A stretch of 18,176 bases of DNA, taken from NCBI GenBank assembly GCA_040755715.1, contig JBFLXN010000044.1:1-18176 (forward strand), given 5' to 3'. The notes below the pieces were generated by a model that saw only the letters and a list, made by a program, of their open reading frames with translations, was not told the origin of the DNA and searched no databases. This DNA comes from JBFLXN01 sp040755715 [NCBI: Candidatus Edwardsbacteria bacterium] (lineage in GTDB: Bacteria > Edwardsbacteria > AC1 > JBFLXN01). The translations under genes and the position numbers were made by a program. Below are positions 12,580 to 18,176 of this stretch, piece by piece. Numbering within the stretch: the first letter of the stretch is position 1; each line of letters begins with the position of its first letter.

Positions 12580-14640
12580 CTATTTCCCTTCTAACATTGC
12601 CTCGCAGATTTCTGCCGTCAGAAAATTTATCCGTTCCAAATCGCTCAAAAGGTCCAGATGCACTGTGCTGGTCTCTAAACTTTCCTTCAAACCCTGCTGT
12701 AAGCGATGTAGATGGGCATCGTGTAATTGTCGCTTCAGATTAAGTATTTCCTCCTTGCGTCTGATAACCTCTGAAGCCAGTTGATAATCATTATTAGCTA
12801 TGGCACTGATGGCTATTTCAAACGAAAGTATTGTTTCCTGATGTAATCTCTTAATCTCCTCAAAACCTTCTTCTGAAAAATAGAAACCACTACTAATCTT
12901 TTTCTGGGCATAGACCATTAAACTTTTGCTTATTACATCCGCAATATGTTCTAAATTGTCAACAATATAAAGCAATTCATGTGTTCGTTTAGACTGCTCT
13001 TCGCTCAATTCTTCAGTTGAAATCTTCGTTAAGTAAAGAGTAATCGCCTCTTCCAGAGTATCAACTTTATCATCTTCACTGACAATCTTTTCACACAGAG
13101 ATTTGTCATTTTTCTTAAAAACTTCAAATGTTTCTTTTAACATCCAGCCGGTAATATCTGCTGTTCTCAAGACTTCTCTTTTCGCCTGCCCCAATGCCAA
13201 GGAAGGTAGACTTAAAACCCGTTGCTCAAGATATTGTGGGCCAAATCTTGCTTCCCCTCTTTTTTGTTCAGGCACAAGTTGAACAATCAATTTAGTATAG
13301 AGCGAAAGAAGCGGCAAAAAGAGTAAAGCTCCGGCTAAATTAAATAGGGTATGCGCATTGGCAATCTGACGAGGAAGAAGTGGAGTAGAATTCTCAATCA
13401 AAGTGGCAAATTGATTGACAAATGGAAGAAAGATTAGCACCATCATTACCTTGAATAATGTATGCGCCCAAGCAACTCTTTTAGCTTCGGTAGAGCTATT
13501 GAGGCTGGCTAAAAGGGCACTGAAGCAGGTGCCAATATTAGCACCAAAAATAAGAGGAATGGCCGTTTGAAGGTTGATGAGATTTTGAAAGGAAAGAGTC
13601 AAAACAATGCCAATGGTCGCCGCACTGGAGTGAACCAAAGCACTGAAGAGCATAGCAACTAAAATTCCCCAAAAAGGATTTTTCCCCGATTCTCCTATGG
13701 TCGTAATAAAGTTAGGAAACAGTTTCAGTGGAGAAAGTCCATCCGACATTATTTTCATTCCATAGAAAATAAGTCCAAAGCCAAAAAGAATTTGCCCTAC
13801 ATAACGGGAAGGTCTTCTCCCCATCACTAACATCAATAAGAAACCAAAGACTACAATTAAGAGGGCATAATCAGAAAGTTTAAACGCAATCACTTGCACT
13901 GTTAGGGTTGTCCCGATGTCTGCTCCTAAAATAACCCCTAATGTCTGTCTCAAAACCATCAGACCCGCATTAGCGAATGAAACAAGCATCACGGTAGTAG
14001 CAGTGCTTGATTGAATGATAGTGGTCACTCCAACTCCTACCAAAACTCCTAAAAGACGATGGGTAGTAAGATTCCAGAGCACTTTGCGAAGACGAGCCCC
14101 CGCGGCTTTCTGCATTCCCCGGCTGCTAAATCCAAGTCCAAAAAGAAAAAGTGCCATCCCTCCAAAGATGGCGAGGAAGATAGAAAATTCCCAATGTTTG
14201 GCTAAACCAATTGTTCTAAAAATAACTTCTGACCGACTTTCTCCCAAAGAAGTCTCAACATAATATTCACCCACATTTTTGCCTAATAAAATTTCACTGC
14301 GAGCATAACCCTGGGCATCTGAAGTTACTCTCGGCAAAAGTAACTTAGCCTTTTCATCTTCAGTCAGGTTTGAGAGGGGTTCACCTTTAAGAGAAAAATA
14401 AACAGGCACTTGTGACTTCGGTCTCCCCTGCTTATCAGTAACAAGAACAATCAGCGGTCTACTCTTGCTTCTCACTCTGACAATTTGTTGGTCTCCAGAA
14501 ATGTCCTGTCCCAATGGGTCTTTCGCTTTAGAAATGATTATCTCTGGCTGGGCGACAACACTACTCACCACTAATAGGACAAGGATAAGGGAACACAGAA
14601 AAGCAGTTCTTAACTTCTTTAAGGCTTTCTCTAATACCAT
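12580..14640 (-). CDS. Na/Pi cotransporter family protein with Ig-like N-terminus and PhoU-like tail
   Basis: A 686-residue membrane protein of the NptA/PhoU-fused type, expected to move phosphate with sodium. Residues 1-30 form a signal or anchor helix. Residues about 31-138 resemble a bacterial Ig-like (Big_1-type) beta domain (VTDKQGRPKSQVPVYFSLKG, then TSDAQGYARSEILLG), which is unusual here. The two inverted transport repeats carry Q200-S-S-T-A-T and H327-S-S-A-A-T, each followed by GADIGTT (229-235) and GANIGT (356-361). The second repeat has His in place of the usual Gln of QSS. Residues about 480-686 are helical and PhoU-like (EDDKVDTLEEAITLYL). The start overlaps the miaA stop by 10 bases, and the ribosome binding site is weak (AGGGAAAG). 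The substrate remains unproven. Confidence 0.88.
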   Translation of the reverse strand: MVLEKALKKLRTAFLCSLILVLLVVSSVVAQPEIIISKAKDPLGQDISGDQQIVRVRSKSRPLIVLVTDKQGRPKSQVPVYFSLKGEPLSNLTEDEKAKLLLPRVTSDAQGYARSEILLGKNVGEYYVETSLGESRSEVIFRTIGLAKHWEFSIFLAIFGGMALFLFGLGFSSRGMQKAAGARLRKVLWNLTTHRLLGVLVGVGVTTIIQSSTATTVMLVSFANAGLMVLRQTLGVILGADIGTTLTVQVIAFKLSDYALLIVVFGFLLMLVMGRRPSRYVGQILFGFGLIFYGMKIMSDGLSPLKLFPNFITTIGESGKNPFWGILVAMLFSALVHSSAATIGIVLTLSFQNLINLQTAIPLIFGANIGTCFSALLASLNSSTEAKRVAWAHTLFKVMMVLIFLPFVNQFATLIENSTPLLPRQIANAHTLFNLAGALLFLPLLSLYTKLIVQLVPEQKRGEARFGPQYLEQRVLSLPSLALGQAKREVLRTADITGWMLKETFEVFKKNDKSLCEKIVSEDDKVDTLEEAITLYLTKISTEELSEEQSKRTHELLYIVDNLEHIADVISKSLMVYAQKKISSGFYFSEEGFEEIKRLHQETILSFEIAISAIANNDYQLASEVIRRKEEILNLKRQLHDAHLHRLQQGLKESLETSTVHLDLLSDLERINFLTAEICEAMLEGK

Positions 14641-15647
14641 ATTTCTTTCCCTTTGCCCTTCTCTGCTATATTTCTCACTATTGCGTCTATATTTTGTTCT
14701 TCACTAATTTCAATCCATTCTATTTCTTTTTCCCCTCTAAACCAGGTCATCTGTCTCTTGGCGTAATTTCTGCTTTCTCTTTTGATTAAATCAATTGCTT
14801 CAGATAAACTTAATTCTCCCCTGAGATTTTTAATAATCTCTCGGTAACCAAAGGTTTGTAGTGATTTTAATTCGGGTGAATATCCTTTTTGCAAAATCTT
14901 TTCTGTTTCTTCAACCAAACCCTGACTGAGCATTCTCTCAATTCTTTTTTCTATTCTTTGATAGAGTTCTTTCCTTTTGCGGCAAAGTCCAATTATGTCC
15001 AGTGATATTTCAAAAGGTTTAGTTGTTTCCTTTTGTAACAGAGAAATTGGGGTTCCGGTTAACTCATAAACTTCCAAAGCCCGCACAATTCGCCTCAAGT
15101 CGTTTGGGTGAATTTTTTTTGCCGCTTCTGCATCTATTTTTTTTAGTTTTTGATAGAGAATTTCTTTCTTTTCTTTCTGTAATTTTTTTCGCAATAAAGG
15201 ATTAGTTTTTGGAGCATCAAATATTCCCCGGCTGAGAGTTTTTAGATAAAGTCCGCAACCGCCTATTATAATGGGGACCTTGTTTCTTTCTCTAATTTCT
15301 CTAATAGTCTTCTGGACAATTCTACCATAATCAGCTGCGGTAAAATCTTCATCTGGGTCAACAATATCAATAAGGTGATGGACAACTCTTTTTTGTTCCT
15401 CTTTAGTTGGTTTAGCTGTGCCAATGTCTAAATAACGATATATCTGTCGTGAATCGCAGGAAATTATTTCCACATTTTTCAATTTTTCGCCTAAGACTAT
15501 GCCAATTTCGGTTTTACCAACACCAGTTGGACCAACTAAGACAGGGATTTTAGGAATTTGAGATTTTCCACCAGAGGCGCCCGCCTGCCATCCTGCGGGC
15601 AGGGATCCGCCGTTGGCGGAGAGATTTGAGATTTGATTTCTATTCAT
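14631..15647 (-). CDS. miaA: tRNA dimethylallyltransferase MiaA
   Basis: A 338-residue enzyme from the chosen start. It transfers dimethylallyl to N6 of A37 in tRNAs reading U-initial codons. The P-loop is GPTGVGKT (39-46), with SCDSRQIYRYLDIGTAKPT (63-81), DLIDIV-type HHLIDIVDPDEDFTAADY (90-107), LRRIVRALEVYELTG and FGYREI, and the tRNA-binding RNYAKRQMTWFR near 283-294. I chose the ATG at 15647 because it overlaps the mutL stop as ATGA; the longer frame from 15716 lacks a ribosome binding site and would overlap mutL by 73 bases. The P-loop normally lies within the first 10-20 residues. Here about 25 extra residues (SANGGSLPAGWQAGASGG) come from a palindromic element at 15567-15623. The 3' end overlaps the transporter gene. 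Confidence 0.93.
   Translation of the reverse strand: MNRNQISNLSANGGSLPAGWQAGASGGKSQIPKIPVLVGPTGVGKTEIGIVLGEKLKNVEIISCDSRQIYRYLDIGTAKPTKEEQKRVVHHLIDIVDPDEDFTAADYGRIVQKTIREIRERNKVPIIIGGCGLYLKTLSRGIFDAPKTNPLLRKKLQKEKKEILYQKLKKIDAEAAKKIHPNDLRRIVRALEVYELTGTPISLLQKETTKPFEISLDIIGLCRKRKELYQRIEKRIERMLSQGLVEETEKILQKGYSPELKSLQTFGYREIIKNLRGELSLSEAIDLIKRESRNYAKRQMTWFRGEKEIEWIEISEEQNIDAIVRNIAEKGKGKEIWY
15567..15623. repeat. GC-rich double-palindrome element inside the 5' end of miaA
   Basis: TCCGCC-GTT-GGCGGA (15606-15620) and GCCCGC...GCGGGC (15579-15600) are two adjacent hairpins, much richer in GC than the gene around them. The 11-base sequence ATTTGAGATTT stands on both sides (15556-15566 and 15624-15634). 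The element is read through in frame, encoding a Gly/Ala/Ser-rich segment before the P-loop. It recalls palindromic elements that insert in genes without destroying them. Confidence 0.7.
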
Positions 15648-17311
15648 TCTCGGCCGAATTTTCGTTCCAACTCTTCTAAAGAAATTTTTATAATTGTTGG
15701 GCGGCCGTGAGGACATAACAAGGGATTTTGAGTAGCAAAAAGGCGGTCAATAAGAAAATTCATTTCTTCTGGACTCAATTCCTGCCCACTCTTGATAGCT
15801 GCTTTACAGCCGTAACTCGCCGCTATCTTTTCTTCTAAAGTCTTGGTAGGAACTTGGGGAAGAGAAACAAGTTCATTAAGGATTTCTTTAATTACTCTAG
15901 CGTCGGCAAAGCGACCAAGGCTTACAGGAACAGCATCAACCACAATCGTTCTACCACTAAAGACACGCAGTGAAAAACCAAGCCGGGTAAAAATCACTAC
16001 CGACTCTTCAAACAGTTGGAATTCAGCTGGAGAGAGTTCAATAGTTAAGGGAAAGAGTAATTGCTGACTTTCTCTCGGTGTTTTATCTAAAGCCTCTTCA
16101 AAAAGAATCCTTTCGTGGGCAGCATGTTGGTCAATGATAATATATCCCTCTTTAGTAGCGGCGAAAATGAATTCATTATGCAATTGCCAGAAATGAGGAA
16201 TAACAACCTTTGGTTCTTTTTTTTCTTCTGGCAATAAAAATGCCGTCTGTATTCCTTCTTCAGGTATAATCGGTCTAAAAAAGTGTGGCTCTGGTTTAGA
16301 AAGTTCAATCGTCTTTTCTGTCTCTTTTATTTTTAAAGCCTCTCTGACTGCGGTAAAGACAAAATGATGGATGGCTCCTTCATCAGCAAAACGAATTTCC
16401 CGCTTGGTTGGATGGACATTGACATCAATTTCCTTAGGCTCACTTTGTAAGAAGAGAATAATCTGCGGATGCTTGTGTCCTAAATCTTCTCCGTAACCGA
16501 GGTAAACTGCATGGTTCAGCAGCCGAGAATTGATACGCCGGCGATTCACAAAGAAAATTTGGCGTGGTCTGGAAAAAGAAAGAAAAGAAAGTTTGGAAAC
16601 GAAACCGGAGAGTGATAAACCAAAAACCTCTGCCTGAACTTTTACCGTTTCATGCCAAAAATCTTTACCGAAAATTTGACCAACTCTTTCATCCAATTGT
16701 TCTGTTTGGGTAAAATTCAGAATTTGCTTGCCCTCTACGATTAATTGAAATGCTGTCTTGAAATTTGCCAGAGCTTGGTCAGAAACCTCTTCAATTATGT
16801 GCCTTATCTCCGTATTACGGCTCTTAAGAAATTTCCGGCGGACCGGAGTATTAAAAAAGAGTTCTCGCACCACTACGGTAGTTCCGGTGTCTCTTCCTAT
16901 TTCTTTAACCTCTATTATTTTTCCGCCTTCTACCAATACCTTTGTGCCGTATGGTAAATCAACCGTTCTGGTAGAAATTTCTATCTTTGAGATAGCAGCA
17001 ATAGATGGCAGAGCCTCTCCCCTAAAGCCAAATGTTTGGAGGCTAGACAAATCTTCCAAGAAATTAATTTTGCTAGTAGCGTATCTTTCAAGAGAGAGTT
17101 CGGTCTCTTGAGGGTTCATTCCGGTTCCATCGTCGGCTACTCGGATTAAACCACTTCCTCCGCCGAAAATTTCCAGACTGATTTTTTTACTTCCAGCGTC
17201 CAAGCTATTTTCTAATAATTCTTTAACTACTGAGGCCGGACGTTCAATCACTTCTCCTGCGGCAATTTTCTCAGCTACTTCTTGAGGTAGAATTTTAATG
17301 GAAATTGACAT
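15644..17311 (-). CDS. mutL: DNA mismatch repair endonuclease MutL
   Basis: A 555-residue mismatch-repair ATPase that links MutS to strand nicking. The GHKL motifs are E-L-L-E-N-S-L-D-A-G (31-40), ADDGTGM (59-65) and TFGFRGEAL (93-101). The C-terminal domain has the endonuclease motif D394-Q-H-A-A-H-E400...E405, then GCKAAIKSG (501-509) and CPHGRPT (533-539), so MutL itself should nick, as in bacteria without MutH. The start at 17311 (MSISIKILPQEV) fits the family N-terminus and has GAAAGGT a few bases upstream; the frame extends 11 codons further to an ATG at 17344, which lies in a palindrome and has no Shine-Dalgarno. The linker (about 330-370) is short. Its stop overlaps the miaA start. 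It is first in the operon. Confidence 0.95.
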   Translation of the reverse strand: MSISIKILPQEVAEKIAAGEVIERPASVVKELLENSLDAGSKKISLEIFGGGSGLIRVADDGTGMNPQETELSLERYATSKINFLEDLSSLQTFGFRGEALPSIAAISKIEISTRTVDLPYGTKVLVEGGKIIEVKEIGRDTGTTVVVRELFFNTPVRRKFLKSRNTEIRHIIEEVSDQALANFKTAFQLIVEGKQILNFTQTEQLDERVGQIFGKDFWHETVKVQAEVFGLSLSGFVSKLSFLSFSRPRQIFFVNRRRINSRLLNHAVYLGYGEDLGHKHPQIILFLQSEPKEIDVNVHPTKREIRFADEGAIHHFVFTAVREALKIKETEKTIELSKPEPHFFRPIIPEEGIQTAFLLPEEKKEPKVVIPHFWQLHNEFIFAATKEGYIIIDQHAAHERILFEEALDKTPRESQQLLFPLTIELSPAEFQLFEESVVIFTRLGFSLRVFSGRTIVVDAVPVSLGRFADARVIKEILNELVSLPQVPTKTLEEKIAASYGCKAAIKSGQELSPEEMNFLIDRLFATQNPLLCPHGRPTIIKISLEELERKFGRE

Positions 17312-17328
17312 AGACCTTTCGCTTCGCT

Positions 17329-17342
17329 GCATTGCACAATGC
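17329..17342 (-). repeat. Small palindrome in the mutL leader
   Basis: GCATTG and CAATGC pair around CA, 18 bases upstream of the chosen mutL start and next to GCGAAGCGAAAGG, which carries the ribosome binding site. It could form a weak hairpin in the leader. Confidence 0.4.
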
Positions 17343-17386
17343 AAATCGCAAAATTAAAATTGAGCCGTGGCGTCTAACCATTATAT

Positions 17387-17415
17387 ATTTTACTATAAAT
17401 AAGGAATTTTTTCAA
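17387..17415 (-). promoter_or_regulatory. Probable sigma-70-type promoter of the mutL operon
   Basis: On the - strand TTGAAA (17415-17410) and TAAAAT (17392-17387) are separated by exactly 17 bases; each matches the consensus at 5 of 6 positions. A start near 17380 would give a leader of about 70 bases to the mutL ATG at 17311. It is the best promoter-like pair I found in the window. Confidence 0.6.
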
Positions 17416-17431
17416 GAAAAATTAATGGAAC

Positions 17432-17516
17432 CACGAATTTCCGCCAACCTGTCCGTTGTGCAAGAATGCGAAGTCATCGGTCAGGAAGGCGGTTCCGCCT
17501 CCGCAGAAACACGAAT
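17432..17516. repeat. CACGAAT-flanked palindromic element
   Basis: CACGAAT occurs at 17432-17438 and 17510-17516. Between them are CCGCCAACCTGTCC (17441-17454) and its imperfect complement GGTCAGGAAGGCGG (17479-17492, 11 of 14), plus a nested hairpin AGGCGG-TT-CCGCCT (17487-17500). It is GC-rich in an AT-rich setting and looks like a small inserted element with target duplications. Confidence 0.5.
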
Positions 17517-17560
17517 ATACCCTAATTTCCTATAAAACAATTTTTTATAAATTATTTGTG

Positions 17561-17625
17561 TTCACCTGCCCCGCACCTTTCTCCTCGTGGCCTAGACATC
17601 GTTTTAGGAAAGGTGCGGGGTGAAT
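17561..17625. repeat. Long hairpin, copy B of the two-copy family
   Basis: TTCACC, a 2-base TG interruption and CCCCGCACCTTTC on the left pair with GAAAGGTGCGGGGTGAA on the right with a small bulge. The loop has GTGGCCTAGACATCG then TTTTAGG. Compared with copy A (8375-8440), the stem changes from TTAT/ATAA to CTTT/AAAG and from TTTACC/GGTAAA to TTCACC/GGTGAA, always preserving pairing. It lies upstream of the mutL promoter. Confidence 0.75.
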
Positions 17626-17656
17626 GTCTATTCGTGGTTTACTGTATAATTTCCTA

Positions 17657-17837
17657 GTGCATTGTAACACAAATTGTTGACAATTCTAGTCCACGTGATC
17701 ATGCCCGTAGTGTAGGGCTTTATGCCCGTAAAAACCCACGCCCATAAACGGTCTACATAAAAACCTACGCCCACAAGGGGCTACACTACAAAATTTCACT
17801 ATCACTAAAATTGTCAAATATTTATGAGACAATGCAC
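17657..17837. mobile_element. MITE-like element with TA on both sides
   Basis: 181 bases starting GTGCATTGT and ending ACAATGCAC, with inverted ends matching at about 24 of 29 positions (inner block TTGACAATT conserved) and a TA on each side (17655-17656, 17838-17839), as expected for an IS630/Tc1-type target duplication. Inside is a second inverted pair (GTAGTGTAG...CTACACTAC) and a direct repeat of about 25 bases around TAAAAACC(C/T)ACGCCCA. No reading frame is present, so it would need a transposase from elsewhere. Confidence 0.7.
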
Positions 17838-17839
17838 TA

Positions 17840-17892
17840 GTGGTCTGTAACATAAATTAACGCTATTAAGTTGGCCCGAAGATACAGACCAC
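17840..17892. mobile_element. 53-base hairpin element sharing a TA with its neighbour
   Basis: It starts GTGGTCTGTAACATAAATT and ends ATACAGACCAC; the outer 10 bases of each end are exactly complementary. The TA at its left (17838-17839) is the same one that flanks the right end of the 17657-17837 element. The right flank is TG. Confidence 0.65.
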
Positions 17893-17902
17893 TGCGGGGG
17901 GT

Positions 17903-17929
17903 CTTAGTCCCGATTCAATCGGGACTAAG
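17903..17929. repeat. Perfect palindrome, 13-base arms
   Basis: CTTAGTCCCGATT and AATCGGGACTAAG are exactly complementary with a single C at the centre. The CCCGAT/ATCGGG core recurs at 17976-17994 and 12419-12436. No T-tract follows. Confidence 0.8.
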
Positions 17930-17937
17930 GGGTTACA

Positions 17938-17970
17938 ATTCCGAAAGTTGCCAGTGGCAAGTTTCGGAAT
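17938..17970. repeat. Near-perfect palindrome, 16-base arms
   Basis: ATTCCGAAAGTTGCCA and TGGCAAGTTTCGGAAT are complementary at 15 of 16 positions around one G. It lies between the 17903 and 17976 palindromes, making three hairpins in 92 bases. Confidence 0.75.
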
Positions 17971-17975
17971 GTCAT

Positions 17976-17994
17976 ATCCCGATAGAATCGGGAT
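17976..17994. repeat. Perfect palindrome, 8-base arms, AGA loop
   Basis: ATCCCGAT and ATCGGGAT pair around AGA. It is of the same CCCGAT/ATCGGG type as 17903-17929 and 12419-12436. Confidence 0.75.
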
Positions 17995-18000
17995 GTGAAA

Positions 18001-18049
18001 GTGCTGTGTGACTCCCGAAAAAAGTTACGGAATTTATGTCACACAGCAC
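18001..18049. mobile_element. 49-base hairpin element of the TA-GTG family
   Basis: It starts GTGCTGTGTGAC and ends GTCACACAGCAC, 12 exact complementary bases. Read from the right end it continues ATAAATTCCG, the ATAAATT block seen in the other members. The right flank TA (18050-18051) is shared with the next element; the left flank is AA. Confidence 0.65.
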
Positions 18050-18051
18050 TA

Positions 18052-18081
18052 GTGCTATGTCGCATTAATTTTTGACAGGAT
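18052..18081 (+). mobile_element. Left end of another TA-GTG element, partner end not seen
   Basis: GTGCTATGTCGCATTAATTT followed by TTGACA matches the end consensus (GTGC..TGT..CAT.AATT..TTGACA) of the 17657 element. No complementary end appears before the window stops, so the element is truncated, decayed, or runs past 18176. Confidence 0.5.
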
Positions 18082-18120
18082 GAGGCCTTTATTTTTAGGA
18101 AATAAGTTGTTTTTTAATAG

Positions 18121-18140
18121 CCCCGACCTTTAGGTCGGGG
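18121..18140. repeat. Perfect palindrome, 9-base arms
   Basis: CCCCGACCT and AGGTCGGGG pair around TT. Only TTGAAAG follows, so a terminator is not supported; on the - strand the run after the stem is CTATTAAAAAAC, which does not help either. Confidence 0.75.
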
Positions 18141-18176
18141 TTGAAAGAGACCCACTCTCCCCTGTTTCCCCCTCTC

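Larger units (their letters stand above)
17638..18176. other. Gene-free stretch at the right edge
   Basis: No reading frame with recognisable content or a ribosome binding site is visible. Nearly all of it is accounted for by the MITE-like elements and palindromes listed separately. The last 95 bases contain only the 18121 palindrome. Confidence 0.6.

Noticed and set aside
15648-15716. Longer miaA start at 15716
   Set aside because: It would overlap mutL by 73 bases, lacks a ribosome binding site and encodes basic residues not typical of MiaA.
17332-17535. 67-codon open frame across the mutL promoter
   Set aside because: It overlaps the promoter and a palindromic element, with no ribosome binding site; the translation follows repeat sequence.
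17657-18081. CRISPR array
   Set aside because: The repeats are inverted element ends of variable spacing, not uniform direct repeats with equal spacers, and no cas gene is present.
1-18176. tRNA and rRNA genes
   Set aside because: I looked through the gaps for cloverleaf-type arms with a TTCGA-type loop and CCA end, and for rRNA-like words; none was seen. A covariance search would be needed to exclude them.

Overview
The window looks like chromosome from an uncultured, probably anaerobic bacterium of moderate to low GC. The anaerobe inference rests on one gene, a ferredoxin-type 2-oxoacid oxidoreductase subunit. The endonuclease-type MutL, the twin-cyclase ATPase and the crowd of small palindromic repeats between genes recall candidate-phylum genomes, but nothing here fixes the phylum.

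Layout. At 1-115 lies the 3' tail of an insertion-sequence transposase. From 271 to 4217 (+ strand) runs an operon that looks like an envelope-stress or export module: a DUF4097-type beta-repeat protein, an ABC ATPase, its ABC-2 permease, a LiaF-like membrane protein and a small SHOCT-like protein. Three of the five share a short helical SHOCT-like motif. From 8314 down to 4325 (- strand) lie a 955-residue protein with two class III cyclase domains and an AAA-type ATPase, then the alpha subunit of a 2-oxoisovalerate-type ferredoxin oxidoreductase without its partner subunits. A 580-base gene-free stretch (8315-8896) carries hairpins. From about 17415 down to 8897 (- strand) runs mutL, miaA, a sodium/phosphate cotransporter with an added N-terminal Ig-like domain, mutS, and a membrane-anchored heptad-repeat protein that may have its own promoter. 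The last 830 bases (17345-18176) have no gene except the mutL promoter and are a mosaic of hairpins and TA-flanked MITE-like elements.

How the genes work together. MutL and MutS are the core of mismatch repair; MutL carries the endonuclease motifs expected where MutH is absent. MiaA modifies tRNA and overlaps mutL by the ATGA arrangement. The cyclase protein has a split active site: domain 1 keeps both metal-binding Asp residues and domain 2 keeps the Asn/Arg pair, as in soluble adenylyl cyclase, so it is probably an active intramolecular heterodimer.

The least ordinary part is the non-coding DNA. There is a pair of homologous long hairpins whose stems differ by compensating changes (8375-8440 and 17561-17625). 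There is a family of short inverted-repeat elements that begin TA-GTG and sometimes abut at one shared TA. Nearly every gene gap holds a different inverted array of 8-12 base words. One GC-rich palindromic element has become part of the 5' coding region of miaA. No complete new defence or metabolic system was found.
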